A stretch of DNA of 64,000 bases from Notamacropus eugenii (GCF_028372415.1 NC_092872.1:553428705-553492704); one strand, 5' to 3'. Shown: positions 33,777 through 46,145, counted from the stretch's first letter. The notes: a model not told the origin generated them from the sequence alone. A program made the numbers and translations.

Positions 33777-36700
33777 TCGACCATTCCCCAACTGATGAGC
33801 ATCCCTTTCATTTCCAGTTTTTGGTCACCACAAAGAGAGCTGCTATAAATATTTTTGTACATGTGGAACCCTTTCCCATTTCTATGATCTCTTTGTGACA
33901 CAGTCCCAGAAGCAATATACCTGGGTCAAAGGGTATGAACATTTTTGTAGCCCTTTAGGCATAGTTCCAAATTGCTCTCCAGAATGGCTGGATCAGCTCA
34001 CAGCTCCACCAACAATGAATGGGTGTTCCAGTTCTCCCACAACTTCTCCAACATTTATTATCTTCCTGTTTTGTCATGTTAGCCAATCTGATAGGTGTGA
34101 TGTGGTACCTCAGAGTTGGTTTGATTTGCATCTGTCTAATCAATGGTGAGTTAGAACATTTTTTCGTAGGACTATAAATAGCTTTAACTTCTTCCTCTGA
34201 AAACTACCTGTTCATATCCTTTGATCATTTATCAATTGGAGAATGACTTGTATTCTTGTACATTTGACTCAGGTCTCTATATATTTTAGAAATGAGACTT
34301 TATCTGAGATACTAGTTGCAAAACTTCTTTCCCAATTTTCTGCTTCCCTCCTAATCTTAGTTGCATTGGGTTTGTGCAAAAACTTTTGATATAATCAAAA
34401 TTATCCATTTTGTACTTCATAATGTTTTTTATATCTTTTTTAGTCAAAAATTTTTCCATTCTCCATAAATCAGATAAATATACTATTCCTTGCTCCACTA
34501 ATTTGTTTATAGTATCAGCCTTTATACCTAGATCATGTACCCATTAGGAATTTATTCTTGTGTATGGTGTCAGATACTGATCTGTGCCCAGTTTCCACCA
34601 TACTGTTCTTTAGTTTTTCCAACATTTTTTGTCGAACAGTGAGTTCTTAACTGAGAAGCTGGGGTCCTTGGGTTTATCAAACAGTAAGTTGCTGTATTCA
34701 TTGACTACTGTGTCTTGAGTACCTAACATATTTCACTGCTCTACCCCTTCTCTTTCTTAGCCAGTACCAAGTGGTTTTGATGATTGCTGCTTTATAATCC
34801 AAGTTGAGATCTGGTAGGGATAGGCCACCTTCCCTAGTGTTTGTTTTCATTAGTTCCCTTGATATTCTGGACCTTTTGTTCTCCCAGATGAATTTTGATA
34901 TTATTTTTTCTAGCTCTAGAAAATAATTATCTGGTAGTTTGTTTGGTATGACACTGAATAAGTAAATTAATTCAGGTAGAATTGTCATTTTTATTATATC
35001 AGCTCGGCCTACCCATGAGCTAGTGATATTTTTCCACTTACTTTTATCTGATTTTATTTGTGCAAAGTGTTTTGTAATTGTGTTCATATAGTCCCTGGGT
35101 TTGTTTTGGCACGTAGATTCCCAGATATTTTTGAGTATCTACTGTAGCTTTAAATGGGATTTGTCTTTCTAGCTCTCCCTGTAGGGCTTTGTTAGTAATA
35201 TATAGAAATGCATATGATTATCTGGGTTTATTTTGTAACCTGCAACTTTGCCAAAGTTTTTTATTATTTCAAGTAGTTTTTTACTTGATGCTCTGGGATT
35301 CTTTAAGCATATCATCATATCATCTGTGAAGAGTGATAACTTAGTTTCTTCTTTGCCTATTCTAATTCTTTCAGTTTCTTTTTCTTCTCTTATTGCTACA
35401 GGTAATATTTCTAGTACCATATTGAATAACAGTGGTGATGATAGACATCGTTGTTTCACCCCTGATCTTACTGGAAATGCATCTAGCTTTTCTCCCATTG
35501 CATATAAGGCTTGCTGCTAGTTTTAGGTAAATACTGCTTATTATTTTATGGAAAGTTTCATTTATTCCAGTATTCTCCAGTGTTTTCAATAGGAAAGGGT
35601 ATTGTATTTTGTCAAAAGTTTGTTCTGCATCTACTGAGATAATCATGTAGTTTCTGTTAGTTATGTTGTTGATATGATCAATAATGCTAACAGTTTTCCT
35701 AATATTGAACCAGTCCTGCATTCTTGGTATAAATCCTACCTGATCATAATGCATTGTTCTAGTGAAAAGTTGCTATATTCTTTTTGCTAATATCTTGTTT
35801 AAAATTTTTGCATCTATATTCATTAAAGAAATTGGTCTATAACTTTCTTTCTCTGTTTTGGCTCTTCCTGGTTTAGGTATCAGAACCATATTTGTATCAT
35901 AAAAAGAATTTACTAGGACTCCTTCTTCAGTAGTTTTCGCAAATACTCTATACAGTATTGGAATTAACTGTTCTTTAAATGTTTGGTAGAATTCACTTGT
36001 AAATCCATCTGGCCCTGGAGATTTTTTCCTAGGGAGTTCATTGATGGCTTGTTCAACTTCTTTTTCTAAGATGGGGTTATTTAAGTATTCAACTTCCTCT
36101 TCTGTTAATCTGAGCAATTTATATTTTTTTAAAATAATTATCCATCTCATTTAGACTGGCGAATGTATGGGCAAAATAATTTCTAATTACTCTTTTAATT
36201 TCCTCCTCACTGGAAGTGAGTTCACCCTTTTCATTTTTGATATTGCTAATTTGATTTTCTTCTTTCTCTTTTTTAATCAAATTGATCAAAGGCTTATCAA
36301 TTTTATTGGTTTTTTTATGAAACTAATTCTTAGTTTTATTAGTTCAGTAGTTTTCTTAATTTCAATTTTATTAATCTTCTTTGGTTTTTAGTATTTCTAA
36401 TTTAGTATTTGCTTGGGGATTTTCAATTTGTTCTTTTTCTAGCTTTTTCAGATGCATGCCCAATCACTGATCTCCTCTTTCTCTACTTTATGCATGTAGG
36501 TATTCAAAGATATAAAACTTCCCCTAAGAACTGCTATGGTAGTATCCCATAAGATTTGGTGTGTTGTCTCATTATTGTCATTCTCTTGAATGAAGTTGTT
36601 GATAGTTTCTATGATTTGTTGTTCAACCCACTTTTGCTTTAGGATTAGATTACTTAGTTTCCAATTAATTTTTGGTCTATTTATCCATGGCCTTTGACTA

Positions 36701-38497
36701 CATATAATTTTTATTGAGTTATGATCTGAAAAGGATGCATTGACTCTCTCTGCCTTTCTGCAATAGATTGGGAGGTTTTTTCTTTTCCCTAGGACATGGT
36801 CAGTTTTTGTATATGTGCCATGGTACAGCTGAGAAAAAGGTATATTCCTTTCTATCCCCATTCAGTTTTCTCCAGAGATGTATCATATCTACCTTATCCA
36901 GAGTTTTATTCACCTCCTTAACTACTTTATTGTTTATTTTGAGGTTATATTTATCAAGTTCAGAGAGGGGGAGGTTGAGGTCCCCCACTAGTACAGTTTT
37001 GCTGTCTATTTCTTCCTGCAGCTCCCTCAACCTCTCCTCTAAGAACCTGGATGCTATACCACTTGGAGCATATATGTTTAGTAATGAAATTGCTTCATTG
37101 TCTATGGTGCCTTTAAGCAGGATACAGTTTCCCTCCTTATCTCATTTTATTAGGTCTCTTTCTACTTTTGCTTTGTCTGAAATTAGAACTGTTACCCCTG
37201 CTGCTTTTACATCAGATGAAGCACAATATAATCTGCTCCAACCTTTTACTTCTACCCGGTGTGTATGACCCCATTTCAAATGTGTTTCTTGTAAACAACA
37301 TATTGTTGGATTGTGGTTTTTAATCCATTCTGCTATCCATCTCCATTTTATGGGAGAGTTCATCCCATTCACATTCACAGTTATGATTACTATCTGTGTC
37401 TTTCCCTCCATCCTCTTTCCCATTTATGCTTTTCTTTCTCCCTTACCCTTCACAATAGAGTTTTAATTTTTGACCACTGCCTCCCTCAGTCTTCCCCCCC
37501 TTCTTTCTGCTCCCTCCCTTTTATTCCCCTTTTCCCTTACTACTTCCCTTCCTTTTAGCCTCCCCTCCCTTTTCTTTCCCCTTCCCCTCCTACTGCCTAT
37601 AGAGTTAGTTATATTTCTGTAGTTAACTGAGTTTGTTGTTCTCTCCTTGAACCAAATCAGTTGAGAGTAAATCTCAAACAATGCTTATCTCCCTCCCCTC
37701 TTTCCCTCTACTGTATTATATTTTTGTGCCTCTTCCTGTGATGTCATTTACCTTTTTCTGCCTCCGTCTTTTTTACATCTCCTGTTACAATCCCTTTGCA
37801 CCCTTAAATCACATTTTTTTCACCACATCCTTTTACCTTATACCCGTTCCCCCTCTCTATGTATATCCCTTTTATATATCTTAATAAATATAGAATTCTC
37901 AAGATTAACAAGTATTATCTTCTCTCATAGGAATATAAAGTTTTCCCTTATTGGATAACAAGCTTCTCCCCCTCCCCGTTTACCTGTTTATGCCTGTCTT
38001 GAGACCCATGTTAGAAGATCAAATTTTCTATTGAGTTCTGGCCTTTTTATCAGGAAGGTCTGGAAATCCCTTATTTCATTGAGCATCCCTCTCCTTATCT
38101 TAAATATTATGCTCAAGTTTGCTAAGTAATTGATTCTTGACTGTAGTCCCAGTTGCTTTGCCTATGGAATATCATATTACAATTCCTTAGCTCTTTTAAC
38201 GTAGAAGCTGCCAGGTTCTGTGTGATCCTGACTGTAGCTTCTCAATATTTGAATGGTTTCTTTCTGGTTGCCTGCAGTATTTTCTCCTTCACTTGATAGT
38301 CCTGGAATTTAACAATGATATTCCTTGGTGTTTTTAGTTTGGGATCGCTTTCAGGAGGTAAATGGTGGATTCTTTCAATGACTATTTTGCCCTCCAGATC
38401 TTAGACCTCTGCACAATTTTCCTTGATGATTTCTTGGAAGATATTTTCCAGGCTCTTTTTGTCATCATGGCTTTCTGGTAAACCAATAATTTTTAGA
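33777..38497 (-). mobile_element. L1 LINE, truncated at both ends
   Basis: On the minus strand the element begins inside ORF1 ('LKIIGLPESHDDKKSLENIF' near 38.49-38.42 kb) and runs through the ORF1 C-terminal domain. A pyrimidine/purine-skewed spacer follows (37.9-37.43 kb), then most of ORF2 (37.42 to about 33.8 kb). The last ~400 bases and 3' end seen in the 9.6-12.7 kb element are absent. Many frame breaks show it is dead. It is the longest L1 copy in the window and supplies the reference for ORF2 deleted elsewhere. Confidence 0.9.
33800..37423 (-). pseudogene. L1 ORF2 (endonuclease/reverse transcriptase) remnant
   Basis: Domains appear in order but in several frames. Apurinic endonuclease islands are 'TVNVNGMNSPIKW' with 'CLQETHL' (37.14-37.42 kb), then 'GDLNLPLSELDK' and 'FSDHNSIKI' (36.7-37.0 kb). 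Reverse transcriptase islands are '[20 protein letters not shown]', '[20 protein letters not shown]', 'MIISVDAEQTFDKIQYPFL', and the catalytic box 'SLFTDDMMICL' (codons near 35319-35330, FADD in most L1). The C-terminal Cys segment is 'CWRSCGRTGTPIHCWWSC' (about 34.0 kb), CX3CX7HX4C. Human L1 ORF2 is about 1275 residues, and similar coverage remains. Confidence 0.9.
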
Positions 38498-38509
38498 TAT
38501 TTTGTCCTG

Positions 38510-40487
38510 TATCCAAAGACTCCAAGAAAATTATGAATTGGCCTCAGGCCATGGAAGAACTCAAAAAGGATTTTGAAAATCAAGTAAGAGAAGTAGGGCA
38601 AAAATTGGGAAGAGAAATGACAGTGATACAAGAAAATCATGAAAAAGAGTCAACTGTTTGCAAAAGGAGACCCAAAAAACTGAAGAAAATAACACTTTAA
38701 AAAACAGACTAACCCAAATGGTAAAAAGAGATCCAAAAAGTCAGAGGAGAAGAATGCCCTAAAAAGCAGAATTGATCGGATGGAAAAGGATATCCAAAAG
38801 CTCGCTGAAGAAAATAATTCTTTAAAGATTAGAATGGAGCAGATAGAAGCTAATGACTTTATGAAAAATCAAGAAATTATAAAAGAAAACCTAAGGAATG
38901 AAAAAATAGCAGACAATGTGAATTACCTCACTGGAAAAACAACTGACCTGGAAAATAGATCCAGGAGAGACAATTTAAAAAATCATGGGACTATCTGAAA
39001 GCCATGATCAAAAAAGAGCCTAGACATCATCTTCATGAAATTTTCAAGGAAAACTTCTGATATTCTAGGTATCAGAGAGTAAAATAAATATTGACAATAA
39101 ATAAATATTGAAAGAATTTTGAAAGAATTAAAGAAATGAAAGAATGAAAGAAAATGTTGAAAGAATCCACCAATCACCTCCTGAGATTTAAAAAGAAAAA
39201 CTCCTAGGAATATTGTAGCCAAATTCCAGAGTTCCTAGGTCAAGGAGAAAATATTGCAAGCAGCCAGATATAAATAATTTTAATATTCTGGAAATATGAT
39301 CAGGATAACAGCTTCTATATTAAGGGATCTAAGGGCTTGGAATATAATATTCCAGAAGAAAAAGGAGCAAGGATTAAAATCAAGAATCACCTGCCCAGCA
39401 AAACTGAGTATAATACTTCAGGGTAAAAATGGTCATTCAATGAAATAGAGGACTTTCAAACATTCTTGATGAAAAGACCAGAACTGAAAAGAAAATGTGA
39501 CTTTCAAACCCAAGAATCAAGAGAAGCATGAAAAGATAAACAGGAAAGAGAAATCATAAGGGACTTACTAAAGTTGAACTATTTACATTCCTACATGGAA
39601 AGATAATATTTGAACTCTTGAGACTTTTCTCAGTATTTGGGCAGTTGAAGGGATTATATACATATAGAGAGGGCACAGGATGAGTTGCATAAGAAGGGAT
39701 GATATCTTAAAAAAAAATAAAATTAAGGGGTAAGAGAGGAATATATTGGAAGAAGAAAGGGAGAAATGGAATGGGACAAATTATCTCTCATAAAAGAGGC
39801 AAGAAAAAGCTTTTTCAATGGAGGGGAAAAGGGAGGAGGTGAGAGGGAAAAAGTGAAGCTTACTTTCATCACATTTAGCTTAAGAAGGGAATAACATACA
39901 CACTCAATTTGGTACAAAAATCTATCTTCACTATGGGAAAGTAGGGGAGAAGGGTATAAGAGGGGTTTGGGGGAATGATAGAAGGGAGGGCAGATGGAGG
40001 AGGGGGTAATTAGAAGTAAACACTTTTGGGGAGGGACATCAAAAGAGAGAATAGAATAAATGGGGGACAGGATAAGGTGGAGGAAAATATAGTGTTTCAC
40101 AACATGACTTTCATGCAAGTCTTTTGCATAACTACACATGTATAACCTATATTGAATTGCTTGCCTTCTCAGTGGGGATGGGTGGGGAGGGAAGAAAGGA
40201 GAAAAGTTCAAATTCAAAGTATTAGAAACGAATGTTGAGAATTATTATTGCATATAACTGGGAAATAAGAAACACAGGTAATGGGGTGGGGTATAGAAAT
40301 CTATCTTGCCCTACAAGAAAATAGAGGAAATGGGGATAAGGGAAGGGAGGTTGGATAGAAGGGAGGGCAGATTGGGGGAAGGGACAGTAAGAATGCATGG
40401 TGTTGGGGTGAGGGAAGGGGAGAGATGGGGAGGATAATCTTATGAAAATGAATGTTGAAAACCAAAAATAAATTTTTTAAAAAGATC
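38510..40487 (+). mobile_element. HAL1 LINE, 5'-truncated
   Basis: It starts within ORF1 ('tatccaaagactccaagaaa', equivalent to about 9.89 kb in the first copy). The coiled coil has 'IDRMEKDIQKLAEENNSLKI' and then 'TDLENRSRRDNLKNHGTI'. The same spacer, internal L1 3'-UTR block (40.10-40.26 kb) and second spacer copy as in the other HAL1s follow. It ends 'gttgaaaaccaaaaataaat' with an A-rich tail. ORF1 is frame-broken. The start faces the minus-strand L1 head to head. Confidence 0.85.
38640..39430 (+). pseudogene. HAL1 ORF1 remnant
   Basis: The best open part (38780-38998) is coiled coil plus the start of the RRM-like domain. The next part is separated by a frame change, and an expanded 'aaagaatt/aaagaaatg' repeat near 39.11-39.15 kb disrupts the downstream region. 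Confidence 0.8.
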
Positions 40488-40489
40488 TA

Positions 40490-41055
40490 AAATATAAGAA
40501 AGTCACTTAATAAGTGTTTATTGAATTAAATTTTAGGAGGCATGAACAAAAAATATTCAGAAAAATGTTCATTCACTTAGTGGTTTTTTTCTCTATATAT
40601 AACCTATATAGAAATCAAACAATAACAAGTTATCCAAACTCAAAAAGTCTGGCTTGTTAAGTTAGAGAGAAATTTTCATAGTCCTAGAGGGCAAGTGCCT
40701 TAAAGTTACTAACACTAGGTTTAGATGAAAATTTTATGGAGGGCAAAAAGATAGATTTCATGAAAATCCAGATCTCTTCCTAATCTAAATAGGAATAAAG
40801 AAATACAACATTGTCTTAACGCTAGCAAGTAATGCTACTGTCCAAGACTCTTGTAGTGATAACATTTTTTTTCTGCCTTCAGGAAAAACTTCTAAAATTC
40901 TATTTATGAATAGGTGTTAGCACTATGGTTGTTGCTTTGCTATTTGGGTACAGGAAGGTCTTCCAGATCTAGGAGTTCCTGGGCATGGAGAAATCCCCTT
41001 GTTGAAAATTTCCTGGTCCCCCATCAATGCAGATCCATAACCTGCTAAGACTTAG
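40490..41055. other. Unassigned sequence
   Basis: No gene or repeat family recognised. Confidence 0.3.
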
Positions 41056-41059
41056 ATCG

Positions 41060-41375
41060 TTATTTGGAGAGTTGTAGACACTAAGAGGTTAAGAAGTTAT
41101 TTGCCTATGGTCACACAATCATATGTTGATGGCAGATCTGATCTAAGAATCCTTAACTTCAAGAAAGGGGTCTTTTCAAATCAAAATACCTTTCTTAAGC
41201 TAGTGCCACAAATTTAGAGCTGGGATTAATTTAGAGATTTTCTAATCTACATCCCTTACATTACTGATGAGAAAATTGAAACCTTAGAACATTGTTCACT
41301 TGCTTAAGAGCACACCAGGGATAAATGACAAAGACTGGATTTTAATTGTAAACTCTGATTACAAATCCAGTACTA
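41060..41375 (+). repeat. Two MIR-class SINE fragments
   Basis: The first has 'agaggttaagaagttatttg' and 'tatggtcacacaatcat'. The second (from about 41.2 kb) has 'acaaatttagagctgggatt' and 'ttactgatgagaaaattgaa'. Confidence 0.6.
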
Positions 41376-41388
41376 TTTAACAATGAAA

Positions 41389-41625
41389 AGGGAGGGAGGG
41401 AGAGGGAGAGAAAAGGAGAGAGAGAGAGACAGAGACAGAGAGATTGAGAGGAAGGAAGGAAGGAAGGAAGGAAGGAAGGAAGGAAGGAAGGAAGGAAGGA
41501 AGGAAGGAAGGAAGGAAGGAAGGAAGGAAGGAAGGGAGGGAGGGAGGGAGGGAGGGAGGAAGGGAGGAAGGGAGGAAGGGAGGGAGGGAAGGAGGGAGGG
41601 AGGGAAGGAGGGAGGGAGACAGACT
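41389..41625 (+). repeat. Purine tract: (GAAG)n and (GGGA)n
   Basis: Nearly 240 bases with almost only A and G on the plus strand. Sections are (GA)n, (GAAG)n (about 41451-41535) and GGGA/GGAA mixtures. Open frames in all registers (EGRK, LPSFLP) are artefacts of the repeat. It can form triplex DNA. Confidence 0.95.
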
Positions 41626-41744
41626 GTTTTCTGGACTAAGTAACTTCATCCCCAAACTGTCCATTTCCTTCTAAGGCAATATAAATCTATTTCCCTATTT
41701 AGGCTCAGTGAAAAGTAAAAGTCAGTAAGGAATAATGTAAAGGG

Positions 41745-41885
41745 AAAGATACTGGAGTTGGTTTAGAGAGACCTGGGTTTGAATTTCACTTCCCAAACAT
41801 AGGAAACTCTCAATGAAGTCATTCTTCAGTAACTTCTCTGTGCCTTAGTTTATCTATAAAAATATTTGTGAATAAAAGATAATGG
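41745..41885 (+). repeat. MIR-class SINE
   Basis: 'gagacctgggtttgaatttc' and 'ctctgtgccttagtttatct' in order. Confidence 0.65.
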
Positions 41886-42239
41886 AATAGTCTAAAAAGA
41901 ATTAAACTTTACAATACCAACACTTCATTCCCTGGAATGTAGAGAGTTCTTTGAGATGGGTTTTAATCAGCCATCTGTTTTCCATCAGTGAGGCCCATTT
42001 TCCTCTTAGTATGTACAAAAGCATTAATAAGGAAGTCTTTACAGACCATTGTCCTGAACTTGATACTGTTCTGGGCACACAACAACTCAGTAAATGACTA
42101 ATTGGTGAAAATAGTCTTTGCACATTTCTTTTTCTTTTGGACTGGACATTTGATTGTGTCAATGTAGGGAATTCTGAGCAAGGGAATTCCCACAGCCAAA
42201 ACATAACAACATGCATGGTGCAATATCCATCCTCAGAGA

Positions 42240-42365
42240 GGTGCCTGGGGCACTAAGAGGTTAAGTAACTTGCCTAGGGCCCCATAGCTGGTATTTATGA
42301 GAGGCAAAACTTGAACCAAGATCTTCTTGACTTGGAGCATACTCTCAATCTATTATACACATGTT
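42240..42365 (+). repeat. Ther/MIR SINE 3' part
   Basis: 'actaagaggttaagtaactt', 'gcctagggccccatagctgg', then 'ttgaaccaagatcttcttga'. Confidence 0.7.
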
Positions 42366-42459
42366 CCTTTTGAGGGTAGATTTCCAAAATTTTATATCAG
42401 ACAAAGTGAGAAAGACTTCCCCTTTAAAAACTCAAAAAAAAAAATCACAGAAGACACAA

Positions 42460-43190
42460 TCATTTAAAATATGTATTGAAATTACAAATTAAACTTTTCA
42501 ATATGATTCCAAGTACAAAACACAACATTAAAAGGCATTCAAACAGCTCATTTTATACATCACAGTGTTAGTGGCACAAAATGTACTTACATTTCAAATA
42601 CACAAACCAAACTTTTTTTTTCCTTTTTTAAACCATCACTGGTACAATACATAATTTATACAACTGCATGACTCATTCATGCATATCTCTATATAGGGTT
42701 AAAATACATCCACGGTAAATAAGCAAAAAATAAAAAAAATAAAAGGTTTGGTCATACAGGACATACTTGCACCTACAGTTCCTGGAATTGTGGAAGAAGG
42801 GGTTTCACAAACCAAAGCCAGAATAAAATCCATGAGGGTTTAAGACATAAACAGGGCATGCTCTATTTAAGCATTTTAGTAATTCCATATTAATGCTGGT
42901 CTTCTTGCTCCCCTTGGACATTTTTCATAATGTTTATAGCAAACTCATTGTTTTGTCCATTTTCATAAGGGCTTAGATTAGTTATAAGAAGTACACAAGC
43001 TTTGGTTTTCACACATGCTATATGGATTCTCTTGATATTTTGACATGTTTTCAGTAAAAAAAAGAAACATACATAAACCCTACCCACAAATATGTTTCTG
43101 TGTGAGATCTTAATTTTTAAGCAGACCAAGGGAAGTACTCCTTTTTGATACAGAAACCAATTTCACTGTAGTGCCAGTGAAAAATATTAT
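42460..43190 (-). other. Possible 3'-UTR block of a minus-strand gene
   Basis: About 700 bases without any repeat I recognise, AT-rich in the way of conserved 3' UTRs. On the minus strand it ends with 'caatacatattttaaatgat' (AATACA is a weaker polyadenylation-signal variant), then a 'gtgtcttctgtgatttttt' GU/U-rich stretch. It is on the same strand as the exon candidates at 48.7 and 57.9 kb, but 5.5 kb of sequence with old SINEs separates it from them. Either it is the distal end of a very long 3' UTR, or it belongs to something else. Confidence 0.25.
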
Positions 43191-43194
43191 CTTA

Positions 43195-43970
43195 GTTCTA
43201 GATAATTAGTGCATTGTTAAACATCACCTTATCCCCAGGGACCTAGGTTTCCAAATAGGAATTTGATCTGTTCTAAAATCAGGTGTTCTGGAAAATGTAT
43301 TCTTGCCCCCATTTTTGGAGAAGGGAGAAAAATTTTTCAGTTTTGTGGTACTGGGGAAAAAGGGAATGCAATTGAATTCCCTCATAAGGTCCTTTAACAC
43401 CTTGGTCCTCACTTCAAATTTTTCACCCCTCATTTCAGAGGCAAGAGCATCCCTGAGGGCAGCTGCCTTGGGCAACAGAAATTGAAGCCAAGTCAGGTGG
43501 GTAACAGCACCTTCTCGATGAATCCAAGCAGGAGGATCTCTCAAGTATAATAAAACTGTGGGTTAAGGTGTCGAACTCTGGAGAGGACATAGGCAAGACT
43601 AACAAGAAAAAGCAGGCCTCCTGGAGCAACAGGATGAGGCAGCTATGATGCGTGTGACTGGGGCGAGGGAGGGGAGGTGACTTCCAAATCCATGAGATCA
43701 CGGATTCATTTGAGTTAAGGTGACTTATTGCAGTGATCCAGATATGCCAGAAATTACATTATGAACCTCCCCACTCAAGACCAAATCATGAAAGCTCAAT
43801 TAATTTAATTAACATGGTTAGTTTGTCCCTTCTTGCTCCAAGATTATAAAGCAGTCACACTATTATTACCTTACAATGTGAATTATCTAATAAAGTTAAA
43901 GGATTACAGAAATGCAAATGAACAGAATTGACTAGCATGAAATTAATGTGCTGTTAGTCTACGCAAGAGG
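43195..43970. other. Unassigned, non-repetitive sequence
   Basis: No repeats recognised. Short frames on both strands around 43.2-43.7 kb overlap one another and lack family features or clear splice sites. This may be gene-associated sequence (3' UTR or intron). Confidence 0.3.
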
Positions 43971-43974
43971 CAAA

Positions 43975-44360
43975 ACAGTACTGTAGAGGCGATGTCATAA
44001 GAAAGTTGAAGGACCTGAGTTCAAATCCCTATTCTGTCATTTAATGTCATTGTGATTTGGGTAACTTTATCATTCCAAATCTATTTCTGCTCTAAAATAA
44101 GGAGACTGCACTACATGGTGTCTATGGTATCTTCCAGTTCTAAATCATTATCTTATGAAAGAATATTGGGATTTAAAGGAGACCTGGGTTGAAATCCATG
44201 CCCTGACATTGACTGGCCTTATGGTCATGTGCATAAGGTTTTTCTGAGCCTCACTTTCCTCATATGGGAAATGAGAATAGTATTACTTATGCTATCTAAC
44301 TGCCAAGGGATTTTGTGAGAGAAACACTCTGTAAACAGGAAGCATTACAGGGATCATTAG
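43975..44360 (+). repeat. Two tandem MIR-class SINE copies
   Basis: The first has 'gacctgagttcaaatcccta' and ends 'atcttccagttctaaatca'. The second, directly after, has 'gacctgggttgaaatccatg' and 'cctcactttcctcatatgg'. Confidence 0.7.
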
Positions 44361-44779
44361 TGGTATCAATAAGCAAGGGGATTGTTCCCAATGCTTCTGC
44401 TGGGTATCAAGTACAAAAATCTTGTCATGGGTTTCATTTCCAGTTTTATGTACATTATGGTTTCAGAGCTACAAAGGCAGTTAACAAGGTGTGACAGGCA
44501 CATGCAGAGAGTGGGAGGGCTAGTTTCTGCATAGCCTTCCTTCTCCACTGTTATTTGTGATGCCATAAGACAGACCCTGGTAAAACTGGGCAGTTCACAC
44601 CCTGTGGAGCTTAAGAGAGTCTGGTGACAAAGTCACACCACCTGGGAAGGCATATACAGCATCAGTGAAAAAAAGGCCCTTTTTGATGAGATCACTGGGG
44701 TGCTGCAAGAGGGAACGATGCTCTGACCCTGTGTGATAGGCTAAGGAGTAAAGAGTCACAACCACAAGAGCTAATTCTG

Positions 44780-45000
44780 ATACGCAGCACTTTACATACA
44801 TTATCCAACAGAAGCCTCTCAGTCATCCTGCGAGGTAGATGCTAGAGGTATTTTTATTTTTCCCATTTTACAGAAGAGGAAACTGAGTCTCAAAGAGAGA
44901 AAGTGACTTGCCCATAGTCACACAGCTAGAATGTTTCGAAGAGGGGGATTTGAACCCACAACTTGTTGACTCTGTCTAGTGCTCTCTACATTATACAAAA
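44780..45000 (+). repeat. Ther/MIR-class SINE
   Basis: 'gcactttacatacattatcc', 'ccattttacagaagaggaaa', 'cccatagtcacacagctaga' and 'agtgctctctacattata'. Nearly full length. Confidence 0.85.
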
Positions 45001-45289
45001 ACATCTACCCATTGGAGAATTAGAAGGAACTTTTTGTTTCCTAGTAAAGACAAAACTGGCTCAATGAAAACTGGTGAGGTATCAGTGAAGTCAGATGTGG
45101 CATGATATCAGAAGTAATGGTTAGGTCAAAGAAAGGCAGATGACATTTGTCTTAGAAATCAAACCCTGATCCTAAGGTATACTCAGGACAGAGCATAAGA
45201 CCCACCTGTCACTGAAACAATTACATACTTTTCTGGTTGCCAACAATTAAATTTATCCTAAAATATTCCCTTTTATACTTAAGTTCCTG

Positions 45290-45480
45290 TGGTAGGTGTC
45301 TGAAATGGCCTACTCTACAGTTAAGTGACTACGGATAGGTCATTTCATAACCTTAAGCCTCAGATTTTTCATCAGAAAAATGGGGGTAACAATGTTTATG
45401 CTAATGGATATTGTAATGGAAATTATTTGGAAACTTCAGGGCATTAGAGAAAAATAAGTTATTACCACCATAAACTAAGT
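45290..45480 (+). repeat. Diverged MIR-class SINE
   Basis: 'ggataggtcatttcataacc' and 'gcctcagatttttcatcaga' give the middle part. The tail is weak. Confidence 0.5.
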
Positions 45481-45644
45481 ACCCACTGAAAATTAAAGTC
45501 CAAGGAACAATTCTAAGTTTGGGTACAAAGGGATATCTTAGACCAGGTGGAAATGACTCCATGCCTCAATCAATGGGACTCATATTTGACAGACGAACCT
45601 GATCTTTTAGTAACTGATGGAGTTTGGGCCTTTGGCAACTTTCT

Positions 45645-45870
45645 CCAAGATGGCAAAGTAGAAAGAGCACTGGACTGAAGTCAGAAGGCATTGCTTTAAG
45701 TTCAAATTTTACTATGAATTAGTGGTGTAGACTTGGGCAAATTGTTTAATTTCTCTAAGCCTCAGTTTCCTCATTTGCAAAATGAGGCTAATAATTCGCT
45801 ATCTACCTCAGAGAGTTGTTGTAATGATCAAAGGATACAGTCCATCTGAGGCTTCATCTTCGCAGCTATA
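45645..45870 (+). repeat. MIR SINE
   Basis: 'gtagaaagagcactggactg', 'cagtttcctcatttgcaaaa' and 'gagttgttgtaatgatcaaa' in order. Well preserved. Confidence 0.8.
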
Positions 45871-46009
45871 AATCATCATGAAATGGATAGGATGTAAATA
45901 GGATGTAAATTATGTTATGTGAAATTCCTTAGCATAAGGAAAATTTTCTTAAAATGGAATGGTTCCATCAACAGAATGGATTGTCTCGTTGAAATAGCAG
46001 GTTCCTTGT

Positions 46010-46145
46010 CATTTAAGGTGTGGAAGCAAAGGCTGAACAACCAATCATGAGGAATGCAGCAGAAAGGACTCCTCGGCTAGACAGGGGTTAGATTAGATGA
46101 CCTGAAAGGTAACTGTCATGTCTCTGGTTCTAAGAGCCTAAAATT
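46010..46145 (+). repeat. CR1/L3 LINE 3' end fragment
   Basis: 'ggtgtggaagcaaaggctga' and 'gttagattagatgacctga' correspond to the last part of CR1/L3. Confidence 0.55.

Noticed and set aside
36768-37268. 166-codon plus-strand frame, the longest in the window
   Set aside because: It is the antisense of L1 ORF2. The minus strand carries the recognisable endonuclease motifs at the same place.
39723-40217. 164-codon minus-strand frame
   Set aside because: It is the antisense of the purine-rich HAL1 spacer, giving a Pro/Ser/Leu-rich chance frame.
41383-41674. Open frames of about 76-95 codons in the purine tract
   Set aside because: They read as EGRK or LPSFLP repeats in every register because GAAG/GGGA units contain no stops. 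Not genes.
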